A stretch of 64,000 nucleotides of DNA from the NCBI RefSeq assembly GCF_042649585.1, contig NZ_JBHRZM010000004.1, forward strand, positions 124,001-188,000, read 5' to 3'. Origin of the DNA: Helicobacter_F equorum (GTDB lineage: Bacteria; Campylobacterota; Campylobacteria; Campylobacterales; Helicobacteraceae). The position numbers and the translations under genes are program-made. The notes under the pieces were generated by a model. It ran no database searches. It worked only from the letters and a program-made list of their open reading frames with translations, and was not told the origin of the DNA. This document shows positions 26,345-36,229 of the stretch, piece after piece (position 1 is the first letter of the stretch; each line of letters opens with the position of its first letter).

Positions 26345-27337
26345 TTAGTTATTGATTGATACTATGTTTCTTCCTATGTTGGTTGCGTGTTGTATAGAAT
26401 CTAGCTTATCTACTAGTGTTTTGAACCTAACTTCTGTGATAGGTATTTTTCGTATGAATGCCATTGCATTTGAGATTTCATGCCAAATCTTTGATCGCTT
26501 TTGGCTTGGATATGCCACAGAATCTATGCCAATAAGCTGTATCCCACGCAAGATAAAGGGCAAAATATTCGTGTTTAGAGTTATTCCACTTGCATTTCCA
26601 CATACACTCATCGCTCCGCCATAGTGTATTTGTGTCAATAAACTCGCGGCTAATTCACCACCCACACAATCAATCACATAATGAAAGCATTGTGATTGTA
26701 AGGGTTTATTATCAGCTTTTATGATGTCTTTTGGCGATACAATATCACGTGCACCAAGACTTCTTAGCATTGGTGATTGATTATTTTTAGATGTAATGGC
26801 TGTGATGTTGTCATAACCTCTTGCTTTAAGGAGTGCGATTGCCATAGTGCCTACGCCACCAGTTGCACCGCTTACTGCTATAGTTGGTCGGGTGTCTTTA
26901 TGCATTCCTGCTTGTTGCAGAGATTCTATGCTTAATGCTGCTGTAAAACCTGCCGTGCCTACTATCATGCTATCTTTGAGTGATAATCCATTTGGCAAGG
27001 GCGTAATCCACGATGATTGTAATCTTGCATATTGTGCATAGCCTCCAGTGTGAGAAACCCCTATGCCAAAGCCTGTTGCCAAGACTTTTTGTCCTATGCT
27101 ATAGCTTGGATTATTAGATTCTACAATCTCGCCACAGAGATCTATACCCGGTATCATAGGGTATTTGCGGATCACACCACCATGTTTCCTAAACGCAAGC
27201 ATATCTTTATAATTGATACTAGAGTATTTGACCTTTATAATCACATCGCCATCTGATAGATTATCTATTGTAATGTCTTTTATTGCGTGTATGAGGTTTT
27301 CTCCTTGCATATCTACACATACTGCTTTAAATGTCAT
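26345..27337 (-). CDS. YhdH/YhfP (AcuI)-type quinone oxidoreductase family protein
   Basis: A 330-residue zinc-free medium-chain reductase: KYSSINYKDMLAFRKHGGV, PMIPGIDLCGEIVES, VSGATGGVGTMAIALLKARG (NADPH site), VIDCVGGELAASLL and GSAMSVCGNA-like text. Close relatives are AcuI, which reduces acrylyl-CoA, and YhdH of unknown substrate. The ATG follows GGAGAA. The gene has its own TATAAT upstream and runs convergently to nothing; it is probably monocistronic. Confidence 0.8.
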   Translation of the reverse strand: MTFKAVCVDMQGENLIHAIKDITIDNLSDGDVIIKVKYSSINYKDMLAFRKHGGVIRKYPMIPGIDLCGEIVESNNPSYSIGQKVLATGFGIGVSHTGGYAQYARLQSSWITPLPNGLSLKDSMIVGTAGFTAALSIESLQQAGMHKDTRPTIAVSGATGGVGTMAIALLKARGYDNITAITSKNNQSPMLRSLGARDIVSPKDIIKADNKPLQSQCFHYVIDCVGGELAASLLTQIHYGGAMSVCGNASGITLNTNILPFILRGIQLIGIDSVAYPSQKRSKIWHEISNAMAFIRKIPITEVRFKTLVDKLDSIQHATNIGRNIVSINN

Positions 27338-27387
27338 AGATTCTCCTTGTTTGCGACTTTTTGATGCTAATACATGGATTACTAAGG

Positions 27388-27393
27388 ATTATA
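27388..27393 (-). promoter_or_regulatory. Probable -10 box of the YhdH-like gene
   Basis: TATAAT on the minus strand 50 bases upstream of ATG 27337, giving a leader of about 44 bases. No clear -35. Confidence 0.4.
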
Positions 27394-27473
27394 ACAAATT
27401 TATTACAAAGGCTTGTGTGGTTTAGGATTATTTGGTTTGTTGCACACCCACCCATTTTTAAGAATGTATATCT

Positions 27474-27479
27474 TATAAT
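27474..27479 (+). promoter_or_regulatory. Probable -10 box of pyrG
   Basis: TATAAT 32 bases before the pyrG ATG. Just after it, at the expected transcription start, lies the perfect palindrome CGAAATTTCG (27483-27492). Confidence 0.5.
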
Positions 27480-27511
27480 ACGCGAAATTTCGTGTCATGA
27501 AGTGAGATATT

Positions 27512-29167
27512 ATGAAATTCATACAAACTTCTAAAACCAAATATATTTTTGTTACCGGTGGTGTGTTAAGTTCTCTTGGTAAGGGTATCACATCTTCTTC
27601 TATTGCTACGCTTTTGCAACATAGTGGCTTTGAGGTGAGTATAGTAAAAATTGACCCTTATATCAATGTCGATCCTGGCACGATGAGTCCGCTAGAGCAC
27701 GGGGAAGTCTTTGTAACAAGTGATGGCGCCGAAACCGATCTTGATATTGGGCATTATGAGCGGTTTTTAAACAAAGATTTTCACAAGACAAATAACTTTA
27801 CTACAGGGCAAATTTACCTCTCTGTCATCGAAAAGGAGCGAAGGGGTGAATATCTTGGCAAAACGATTCAGATTGTCCCACATATAGTTGATGAAATAAA
27901 GCACAGAATCCACCTTGTCGGTAAGCAAAGCGATTTTCTCATTGTCGAGCTTGGTGGTACTGTGGGGGATATGGAAGGTATGCCGTATCTTGAGGCTATG
28001 CGTCAGCTTAAACATGAATTAGGATCTAATCAAGTTATTAGTGTGCATGTAACACTTATCCCACTTATCAAAGCTGCTGGGGAGCTTAAAACAAAACCCA
28101 CACAACATAGTGTGCAAGAATTACGACGTATAGGGATTTCTCCACAGATTCTCGTGGCACGATGTGAGCGTATGCTTGGTAAAGAGCTAAAGAAAAAAAT
28201 CGCTCTAAGTTGCGATGTCGATGATGATAGCGTGATTGTGGCACAAGATTCACAAAGTATCTATAAATGTCCGCTAGACTTTTTGCAAGAAGGGATTTTA
28301 GTGCCTATTGCAAGGCGTTTTGTGTTGGGTGAGTTAAATCCCAATATGGACGAGTGGGATATGCTTGTCAAAAAAATTATTTCGCCAAAAGATAGCATTA
28401 CCATTGGTTTTGTGGGTAAATATCTCTCACTTAAAGAATCGTATAAATCTCTCACAGAAGCACTTATCCACGCAGGGGCACACATAAATACGCGCGTAGA
28501 TATTCGCTGGATAGATAGCCAAAAACTTCAAGGCGGTGTATTAGAAGATGGCAAACCAGAACTTGATGGGGTGGATTCTATCCTTATTCCCGGTGGTTTT
28601 GGGGAGCGTGGTATTGAGGGTAAATTGCAAGCTATAGAATATGCTAGAGTACATAAGATTCCATTGCTTGGAATCTGCCTTGGTATGCAGTTAGCCATTA
28701 TCGAGTATGCGCGTAATGTGCTAGGGATAACACAAGCAAATTCTACAGAATTTGATAAAGACACCAAAGATCCTATTGTTTATCTCATCGAGGATTTTAT
28801 AGATTCACAAGGCAATAAGCAAGTGCGCACTCATAGCTCACCTATGGGTGGGACGATGCGTTTAGGCGAGTATCCTTGTGTGGTTTTAAAGGGCAGTAAG
28901 CTTTATGAGGCATATAAACAAGATTGCATTAGAGAGCGACATAGACATCGTTATGAAGTTAATCCTGCTTACAAAAAAAGGCTAGAAGATGGCGGTATGG
29001 TGATTAGTGGTGAATCTAATGGGCTTGTTGAGGCTATTGAGTTAAAAGATCATCCTTGGTTTGTTGCCGTGCAATTCCACCCTGAATTTACTTCAAGACT
29101 AAAAAACCCAAATCCTATTATTTTAGAATTTTTGCGTCAAACACTTGCGTACAAAAGAGTGTATTAG
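27512..29167 (+). CDS. pyrG: CTP synthase
   Basis: PyrG aminates UTP to CTP using glutamine and ATP. The 551-residue protein has the synthetase domain start KYIFVTGGVLSSLGKGITSSS, the DPYINVDPGTMSP and EHGEVFVTSDGAETDLDIG segments, and a C-terminal glutaminase domain with the nucleophile GICLGMQ (near residue 390) and FHPEFTSR. The length is normal. It precedes recJ with one base between, in the order known from H. pylori. CTP is also the cosubstrate of the cytidylyltransferases at the left of the window. Confidence 0.96.
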   Translation: MKFIQTSKTKYIFVTGGVLSSLGKGITSSSIATLLQHSGFEVSIVKIDPYINVDPGTMSPLEHGEVFVTSDGAETDLDIGHYERFLNKDFHKTNNFTTGQIYLSVIEKERRGEYLGKTIQIVPHIVDEIKHRIHLVGKQSDFLIVELGGTVGDMEGMPYLEAMRQLKHELGSNQVISVHVTLIPLIKAAGELKTKPTQHSVQELRRIGISPQILVARCERMLGKELKKKIALSCDVDDDSVIVAQDSQSIYKCPLDFLQEGILVPIARRFVLGELNPNMDEWDMLVKKIISPKDSITIGFVGKYLSLKESYKSLTEALIHAGAHINTRVDIRWIDSQKLQGGVLEDGKPELDGVDSILIPGGFGERGIEGKLQAIEYARVHKIPLLGICLGMQLAIIEYARNVLGITQANSTEFDKDTKDPIVYLIEDFIDSQGNKQVRTHSSPMGGTMRLGEYPCVVLKGSKLYEAYKQDCIRERHRHRYEVNPAYKKRLEDGGMVISGESNGLVEAIELKDHPWFVAVQFHPEFTSRLKNPNPIILEFLRQTLAYKRVY

Positions 29168-29168
29168 T

Positions 29169-30725
29169 GTGAAGTATCTAAGCAAAGCACAGATACGAGG
29201 TATTTTAGCTAGTCGTGATCTTGCACAAGGGGTGATGAGTCTTAGGGATTTGCCCTTGCCCCATAGTCTTAAGGGTGTGCAAGAAGCCGCAAAGCTTGTC
29301 GTTACACATATCAATCAAGGCTCAAAGATTCTTGTTGTAGGAGATTATGATGCCGATGGTGTGAATGCAAGTGCGATTATGCAAGGATTTTTTAGCGCAC
29401 TTGGGTATGAAAATGTTGATATCGTCTTGCCAAATCGCTTTAGTGATGGATATGGAATTACTCCCACGCTATTAAAGCGCATTGATGCCACAAGACATTA
29501 TAAGCTTATTATCTCTGTGGATAATGGCATTAGTGCATTTGAGGCAGGGGAATTTTGCAAGGCACACAATCTCGCACTCATTATCACCGATCATCATACG
29601 CCACAAGATACACTCCCATATTGTGATGTGCTTATAGATCCCAAACAAGATGATTGTTTGTTTCCTTTCAAAGATATTTGCGGTGCTATGGTGGCGTGGT
29701 ATTTGTGTGCAGGGATTAAGCAAGAATTAGGTGTATCTCTTGATATGAGTGTGTTTTTGCCTTTTGTGGGCTTGGCAACACTGGGCGATATGATGCCACT
29801 TGTCGGAATAAATAGAGTGATAGTCAAAAAAGCCCTGCAAGTGATACAACACTCTAGCACGCCTTTTTGTCAAGTTATACGCCAAAAATTAGGCGTGATT
29901 GATTCACAAGGGTTAAGTTTTGGCATTATCCCTTTGTTAAATTGTGCTGGGCGTGTAAGTGATGCACGTATAGCATTTGAGTTTCTCACATCACGCACAC
30001 TACAAGAAGCTTTGGAAAGCTATCAAACTTTGCAAGTATTAAACACCAAACGCAAAGCCATTCAAGCCCAAACGCTTAGTGACATTATAGATCGTGTGAT
30101 ACAAACTCATACATTTGTGTATGCTACTGGGCAGTGGCATATAGGTGTGCTAGGGGTTGTGTGTGCCAAACTCACGCAAATGTATCAAAAATGTGCCTTT
30201 GTTTTGAGTGATGAGGGAGAGATTCTCAAAGGTTCTGGTCGTGTTTATGGGAATATACATCTTATTAAATCCTTGCAAAAAGCCCAAGAGACAAAATCAC
30301 TTTTACTCGAATTTGGCGGGCATCAAGGGGCAGTTGGCTTGCAGATTCACAAAGACAATCTTGTAGAGTTTTTAGAGATTTTAGAGCAGTCTTTGGTGTA
30401 TGAAGTAGGGGATATGCCTAGTGATGTGTTAGGATATGTTAGCGCGCGTGATATTGATATGGAATTACTTAGTATTTTGGAGGAATTTGAGCCATTTGGT
30501 GCACATAATCCTAAACCTTATTTTATATGTAATGATTTAGTGCTTATAGATTCTAAGCCTATGGGAAAAAATAAAGAGCATTTGCGTCTAAACTTTCAAT
30601 CTCCAACAGGTAACAAATTATATGGTGTAGAATTTTTTGCTACAGATACTTGCGTGCAGGAGTGGCGATTTTCTCTAGAGTATGATACATATTTTAGGCG
30701 TTTGTGTTTGCAAATAAAAAGGTAA
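29169..30725 (+). CDS. recJ: Single-stranded-DNA-specific exonuclease RecJ
   Basis: A 5'-3' single-strand exonuclease of the DHH family used in recombination and repair. Motifs seen are VVGDYDADGVNASAIM, VDNGISAFEAG, IITDHHTPQD (DHH), a second DHHA1-type domain (SGRVYGNIHLIKSL, LLEFGGHQGAVGLQI) and a C-terminal OB-like part. I chose GTG 29169, just after the pyrG stop, giving 518 residues; a TTG at 29145 overlapping pyrG is possible. Confidence 0.93.
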   Translation: MKYLSKAQIRGILASRDLAQGVMSLRDLPLPHSLKGVQEAAKLVVTHINQGSKILVVGDYDADGVNASAIMQGFFSALGYENVDIVLPNRFSDGYGITPTLLKRIDATRHYKLIISVDNGISAFEAGEFCKAHNLALIITDHHTPQDTLPYCDVLIDPKQDDCLFPFKDICGAMVAWYLCAGIKQELGVSLDMSVFLPFVGLATLGDMMPLVGINRVIVKKALQVIQHSSTPFCQVIRQKLGVIDSQGLSFGIIPLLNCAGRVSDARIAFEFLTSRTLQEALESYQTLQVLNTKRKAIQAQTLSDIIDRVIQTHTFVYATGQWHIGVLGVVCAKLTQMYQKCAFVLSDEGEILKGSGRVYGNIHLIKSLQKAQETKSLLLEFGGHQGAVGLQIHKDNLVEFLEILEQSLVYEVGDMPSDVLGYVSARDIDMELLSILEEFEPFGAHNPKPYFICNDLVLIDSKPMGKNKEHLRLNFQSPTGNKLYGVEFFATDTCVQEWRFSLEYDTYFRRLCLQIKR

Positions 30726-30728
30726 GCT

Positions 30729-31649
30729 ATGCCTTTTGTGCGTGAAGAATATACTATCACCCAACCTCTTAAGGCATTTGTATTTTTGGTGCGTGTCTTA
30801 CATCTCAGTCCAAATGCAGCACAGCGCCTCATTGATAAGGGGAGAATGACACAAGGCGGTGTCAAGGTAGGCAAAGCTCAAGAAGTGTGCGGGAAGATTG
30901 AAATCACGCATTTTGTGCCACAAGATTTGGGATTGCAAGCGCTTTTTATCCACGAGGATTTTTGTGTGTATGATAAGCCACATCATCTTTTGACGCACCC
31001 AAAGGGGCTTTTTGCGCATTATAGCTTAAATGATGCACTCAAAAATACTTTTGGCAAACAAGCAAATCCAGTTCATAGGCTAGATTCACTAACAAGTGGG
31101 CTTGTGGTGTGTGCGTTGCATAAGCAAAGCGAGCAGATATTAAAAAATCTTTTTGTGCTACATAAAGTGCAAAAAACATATACAGCTATTGTGCGTGGGA
31201 TTATCAAAGAGCAAGAGCGAGTGATTTGCGCACCTATTTTGGCGCATAATAATGGCAAGGATTTAAGTATTCGGAGTGTGATTTCGCCTTTGGGCAAATA
31301 CGCAAAGACATATCTTAGGGTGCTAGATCGTGATATAGCCCGTAATCAAACGCTTATTGAGGTGTTGCCGCTGACTGGTCGCACACATCAAATTCGTGTG
31401 CATTTAGATTCTATATCTCACCCTATTGTAGGAGATTATCTCTATGGTGTAAGCGATGAGATCTCACGATTTTTCTTAGAATCTAAGGTGCAAAAAGAGG
31501 ATTTTATACGCTTATTAGGTGTGCCACATCTTATGCTCAATGCCTCAAAACTTACCTTTGACTATAACGATGAATCTTTTTGTTTTGATTCTGCGTTGCG
31601 CGAGGATTTGATAAGATTTTTTTATTCAAGTGAGAATCTATGCCATTAA
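30729..31649 (+). CDS. RluA-family pseudouridine synthase (RluD-like)
   Basis: The 306-residue protein has an N-terminal S4-like RNA-binding domain (AQRLIDKGRMTQGGVKVGKA) and the catalytic domain with FCVYDKPHHLLTHP, the H-R-L-D motif in NPVHRLDSLTSGLVVCALHK (catalytic Asp), and LTGRTHQIRVHLDSI. It would isomerise specific uridines in 23S rRNA. The exact site is not predictable here. It begins three bases after recJ and overlaps the ATPase gene by ten bases. Confidence 0.88.
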   Translation: MPFVREEYTITQPLKAFVFLVRVLHLSPNAAQRLIDKGRMTQGGVKVGKAQEVCGKIEITHFVPQDLGLQALFIHEDFCVYDKPHHLLTHPKGLFAHYSLNDALKNTFGKQANPVHRLDSLTSGLVVCALHKQSEQILKNLFVLHKVQKTYTAIVRGIIKEQERVICAPILAHNNGKDLSIRSVISPLGKYAKTYLRVLDRDIARNQTLIEVLPLTGRTHQIRVHLDSISHPIVGDYLYGVSDEISRFFLESKVQKEDFIRLLGVPHLMLNASKLTFDYNDESFCFDSALREDLIRFFYSSENLCH

Positions 31650-32671
31650 ATGTCTTATCATCATATACTGCTGATCGTGTGATTTTGCCACGCCGTTATG
31701 GTATTGCATCTAGTAGAAGCTTTTTGTATGGTCCGCCTAGATCGGGTAAAACTTCTTTGGCATTGCAATTTGCGCTAGGCTTTAAAAAGCCTATTTATAT
31801 TGATTTAGCCAATAGGCGTTTGCAAAGCGATGAGGTGCAAGGGTATTTGCTCAAAATGCATTTAGAAAAAAAAGTTGATGTGCTTGTACTTGATAATTAT
31901 CACACGCCTATTGCATTGCCACATATTCCAAATATCGTGCTAATAGGGCAAAAAGAGGCTTGTCCGCAGGATTTTGTGCCTAAATGTATTTTGCCATTGT
32001 GTTTTGAGGAATTTGTGAGCTTTGATACCAAAAATCTTTCACTTAAAACACTTTTTAATACTTTTTTAAAAAATGGCAATATTCCAGAGATTCAAGAGTT
32101 TGGGGCATATAAGCGGCTTGAGCGATTATATGAGATTATTTGTGTGGCATTTGGCAGAGATAAGGAGCTTTTTTTGGCACTTTTAGGATTTCAGTCCCAA
32201 AACACTACGCCTCACAGAATCTACTCCCAGCTAAAACCCACTATGAAACTTTCAAAAGATAGAATCTACACCACGCTTACGCATTGGCAGGATAATAATG
32301 TGCTGTTTTTTCTCCCACATTCTTATAAACCAAATGCAAAAAAATTGTATTTTGCAGATTTTTCTCTTTCACATTTATTGCATCATAATCTCGTCGCACA
32401 ATTAGAAAATATGCTTTTTTTGGAGTTAGTAAAGCTTGGTGAGCATGGCAATGAATCTTTATGCTATGGCGATGCAGGAGAGTTTATATACCAACATAAA
32501 GCTTTTGTGAGTATCCCATTTGCCACGCAAGATCTCATAAAGCATAGAGTTAGCAAAATGCAAAGTGAGCATATATATGTCGTTACCCTGAGTTTTGAGG
32601 GGGAGGGAAGGGTAGGCAAAAAACATTGGAGGGCAATAAACTTTATTGACTTTGCATTGGGAGAAGAGTAG
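31640..32671 (+). CDS. P-loop ATPase, AAA/DUF4143-like
   Basis: A 343-residue protein with Walker A YGPPRSGKTSLALQ near residues 28-41, a Walker B-like VLVLDN, and a C-terminal part with a winged-helix look (SKDRIYTTLTHWQDNNVLFF) followed by a nuclease-like fold region. It resembles the broad group of bacterial ATPases with a DUF4143-type C-terminus, of unknown role. It overlaps the pseudouridine synthase gene and ends the pyrG-recJ operon; H. pylori has an uncharacterised gene at the same place as far as I recall. Confidence 0.65.
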   Translation: MPLNVLSSYTADRVILPRRYGIASSRSFLYGPPRSGKTSLALQFALGFKKPIYIDLANRRLQSDEVQGYLLKMHLEKKVDVLVLDNYHTPIALPHIPNIVLIGQKEACPQDFVPKCILPLCFEEFVSFDTKNLSLKTLFNTFLKNGNIPEIQEFGAYKRLERLYEIICVAFGRDKELFLALLGFQSQNTTPHRIYSQLKPTMKLSKDRIYTTLTHWQDNNVLFFLPHSYKPNAKKLYFADFSLSHLLHHNLVAQLENMLFLELVKLGEHGNESLCYGDAGEFIYQHKAFVSIPFATQDLIKHRVSKMQSEHIYVVTLSFEGEGRVGKKHWRAINFIDFALGEE

Positions 32672-32710
32672 AGTTTGTATATATGGATTTGTGTCTCATT
32701 GATAGCTTGT

Positions 32711-34238
32711 TTAAGATGTCGTTTTGATAGGCATATCGCCATAATATTTCCTAAAGACATAAAAAATTCCAAACATGAGCACAAGTCCTATAACATAGCC
32801 CCATATTCTAGAATCTAGCCACCCAGCTACACCAAAACTCACAATCGCAACGGATGCCACCACGTTTACATAAGGTAATTGCGTGATGAAATGGCTTTGC
32901 ACCGAGCAACCTGCACCTGTTGCAGAGAGAATTGTCGTATCAGAAATGGGCGAGGCGTGATCGCCATAGACTGCGCCAGACAAAACTGCCGAAAACACCA
33001 ACACTAAATCCACACCATTAGCTTGTGCTAGACTTGAGGCAATAGGTATCATAATGGCAAAAGTTGCCCAGCTTGTTCCTGTGCAAAAGGCAATAAAACC
33101 AGAGATTGCAAAACTCACTACTACGATTGCAATATGTGGATTGAGCGCGCTAGATTCTAGAAATTCTTTGCTAAGATTTGCGAGATATATACCTGTGCTT
33201 AGGTCATCTTTGACAATAGGTCCTATAGCCCAAGCTAGTATGAGTATGAGACATGCAGGGATCATAGAGGAGATACCAGTTTTTAGGATAGGTATGTAGT
33301 TTGCTGGTGTGATATGAGGCAAAGAGAGAAAAAAGCTTAGCACTAATGCACCCAAACCACCAAAAAAGAGTGAAAATCCAGTGTCTGTATGTCCCAACAT
33401 ACTTATGAGATTTGTTTCTCCACTTACTTGATAGCCGGTATAAAAGATAAGCCCAGCCACAAAGCCAAGCAAGGCAAATATAGGAATGATTAAAAGCCAT
33501 ATGCTAGATTCTGTGTGCGCAGTGATAGAGGCATTTTCTATAACATCAACATTTTGATTTTTACGCATTGCAGGGAGATTTATCTGCCATATAATTGTGA
33601 GAAAGACCGCCAAAAGTGCAAACCACGCATAATAATTTCCCCAAATGCTAGAAAATAGCAACACAAAACTATCACCTTGAAATGTTGCGTTAAGCTGCAT
33701 AATGATATATGCGCCCCAGCTTGAAATGGGCATCAAAATACAAATAGGCGCGGAGGTAGAATCTATAATATATGCTAAGCGTTCGCGTGTGGAGTGATTG
33801 GCATCATTGAGTGATTTACTCATTTGTCCCACAGTTAGGGCATTAAAATAATCATCAACAAACACAACGATACCAGCAATAAAGGCAAATAACTCTGAAC
33901 CTTTTTGTGTTTTTATGCGTTTTCTTGCCCATAGCACAAATGCACAAATGCCTCCAGAATAACTCATAAGTTGTGTGAGAATCCCCAAAATAAATAAAAA
34001 TCCAAATACATACAAACTTTGGGCATTGATAATAATCCCATCATCTTGATATTCATAAAACACAGAGGCTATGTGTTTGTAGGTATACACAAAAATTTCT
34101 AGTGGATTTTGGTAATGGAGCATAATGCTTGCTAACATTATCCCTAATAAGAGTGAGAGCACTACACGCCGTTGTAAAAAATACAAGTGCTATGGTTACT
34201 AATGGCACGAGGAGACTAAGAGTAGAATGAGCATACAT
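32711..34238 (-). pseudogene. NhaC-family Na+/H+ antiporter, frameshifted near the N-terminus
   Basis: ATG 34238 encodes MYAHSTLSLLVPLVTIALVF, the usual first helix of NhaC-type antiporters, but a one-base shift follows at the A6 run 34176-34181 (T6 on the coding strand). With T5 the sequence reads on as LQRRVVLSLLLGIMLASIML and then about 480 residues with at least ten membrane segments, including FVDDYFNALTVGQMS, STSAPICILMPISSWGAYI and FCTGTSWATFAIMIPIA. A TTG at 34186 could start a product lacking the first helix. The shift is in a homopolymer, so it may be a phase switch, a mutation or a sequencing error. Confidence 0.75.
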
Positions 34239-34316
34239 ATTATTAGACCTTAACAGATAAGAGTAGTTTTGGCGTATTGTATCAAACTAGTCTTAAATGG
34301 TTTAAGGTTAAATGGG

Positions 34317-36212
34317 CTATTCCCATTGGCTAAAGGATTTTTGTGCGACTTCTATCACGCAATCTATACCACCTGCAAGCGAAAATAGCCAATATTTATG
34401 TGCATAGAGTAAATCGATTTGCTTTGTTTTGAGTGCAATATCATCTTGTGCAATACGCACCACAATTTTTGCTATTTCCATTTCTTGATGCACGATATAA
34501 GATTGAATCGCATCATTAAAGCATGTCGTAAAAGCCTTGTCATAAAAAAATTCTTTGATAGATTCTATATGTTCTAGTGCGGTGCTTATCTTTTTGAAAT
34601 CAAAGTTTTCTAAATCATGTTTATTTGCCTCAAGATCCTCTATAAGTCCCGCCACTTCTAAAAAGACTTCTTCAATTTTTGCTTTTTTTTCTCGCGCAAA
34701 TATCAAAAATTCTCTTGTTTTTTCTCGCGCCTTTGTCATATTAGATTCTATAAGTTCTAATGGCGGAAGCGTGAGGATTAGAGGTTGCTTTTTGGTGCTA
34801 GTATCTATACTTTCTAGAGCTTTGGCAAATGGCATTTCTATTGTGCCTTGTATCCTTGCACCACCTTCTGTAGCATTGATAACTTCTAGTTTGTATGGTG
34901 TTTGTGCGATGTCGGCTTCATAAAATTCTAAAAAAAGTTTCCATACATTGGTGCTTTCTACCATACCTTTACCACCATATGCTGGAAGCAAGACTTTTTG
35001 TGAATCTTGCTTTGGTGTAATTTCTCGATCACCATAGACAGCATTTTTGGCATGAGAGCTACCATCTTTGGCAAATGCAAGATCTTGTCCTATAAGAATA
35101 CAACGCGTAAATTTCGAATACACCACCATTTCATAAGCCATATTTGCCGCAGACATACCCACACCGATATATCCATAATCATTAAAGCCAAAATAATATG
35201 TATAGCCAAATGGACGCATACTCCATTGCACACAATTTCCCTTTAATGCATCTGCTAGGCGTTTATGCACAATTGTTGTGATGGCAAAAATCACATCTTT
35301 ATGGCAAGATTTTGGCGTCTCTTCATAGAATCTAGCGGTGAGATCTACACGCTCTAATGAAAATACGACATCAGGCTTGATATCTTCTTTGGCAAGAATT
35401 GGCAAGGACGCATCGATACAAAAAATCGTGAGGTAATCTTGGTATTGTTTGAGAAGTGGGAGTTGTTTGCTAAGACTTGGACCTGTAGAGACAATAACCG
35501 CTGTGCTTTTTTGGTTGGCTCTTTTGGTGCGTAATTCTTTAATAAGTGTGATAAGCGATGGAGAGGCAAGCATTTTTGGGAGATTGGCTATGTGGTGTGC
35601 TATACCTGTGATAGCGTCTTTGCTATCATTTCCCACGCTAATGACACAATGTTCAAGCGCTTTAATAAAGTAGCGGTTAAATTCTATGCTTAGTGTGGCA
35701 TAACGATCATAGTAGGCATTAAAAATATGGAGATTATAGAGTTTAGAGTAGATTTTTGTGTGCGTGTCTTGCAAAAAAATAAGGAGCACATCTTGAAAAG
35801 TGCTTTGTGAATCTAAAAACAAAATTTTAGATTCTGCAATTTCTTGAGAAAAATCTAGCAAATGCAATACGATAAATAAAATTTCAAGTTCGGGTTCTAT
35901 GACTACCACATGTTTGAGATATTTATTTTGTAAAAGTACCTTATAAAAGACCCCATTCCCAAGCCCAAAGCAATACAGATACGGGTATTGTGCATAGGGC
36001 ATAAATTCTACAATTTTTTGGTTAGTCTGTGTAAGTGGTGAATCCACAAAAATAGGCGCACAATCGCGTGTATCAATAATATTAAAATTGAGCACATCAT
36101 CGCCCAAAAACACTTCATAATGCGTGTTTGGCACGACATCTTGAAGTCGTTTAGCGAGATTTGGCGAAGTCTTTTGGAGTGCGTTAAGGTTAAGCGCAAA
36201 AAAATCTTGCAT
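34317..36212 (-). CDS. maf: Motility accessory factor (Maf) glycosyltransferase
   Basis: A 631-residue protein of the Maf/DUF115 family: an N-terminal domain with YCFGLGNGVFYKVLLQ and VVVIEPELEILFIVL, then the central nucleotide-sugar-binding domain with AVIVSTGPSLSKQLPLLKQY, FCIDASLPIL and ILIGQDLAFAKDGSSHA, and a helical C-terminal domain. Maf proteins transfer pseudaminic or legionaminic acid onto flagellin in the cytoplasm before export. It starts 17 bases after the flaB stop, so the modifying enzyme is cotranscribed with its likely substrate. Confidence 0.9.
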   Translation of the reverse strand: MQDFFALNLNALQKTSPNLAKRLQDVVPNTHYEVFLGDDVLNFNIIDTRDCAPIFVDSPLTQTNQKIVEFMPYAQYPYLYCFGLGNGVFYKVLLQNKYLKHVVVIEPELEILFIVLHLLDFSQEIAESKILFLDSQSTFQDVLLIFLQDTHTKIYSKLYNLHIFNAYYDRYATLSIEFNRYFIKALEHCVISVGNDSKDAITGIAHHIANLPKMLASPSLITLIKELRTKRANQKSTAVIVSTGPSLSKQLPLLKQYQDYLTIFCIDASLPILAKEDIKPDVVFSLERVDLTARFYEETPKSCHKDVIFAITTIVHKRLADALKGNCVQWSMRPFGYTYYFGFNDYGYIGVGMSAANMAYEMVVYSKFTRCILIGQDLAFAKDGSSHAKNAVYGDREITPKQDSQKVLLPAYGGKGMVESTNVWKLFLEFYEADIAQTPYKLEVINATEGGARIQGTIEMPFAKALESIDTSTKKQPLILTLPPLELIESNMTKAREKTREFLIFAREKKAKIEEVFLEVAGLIEDLEANKHDLENFDFKKISTALEHIESIKEFFYDKAFTTCFNDAIQSYIVHQEMEIAKIVVRIAQDDIALKTKQIDLLYAHKYWLFSLAGGIDCVIEVAQKSFSQWE

Positions 36213-36229
36213 AAGATAGAGAATCTAGT

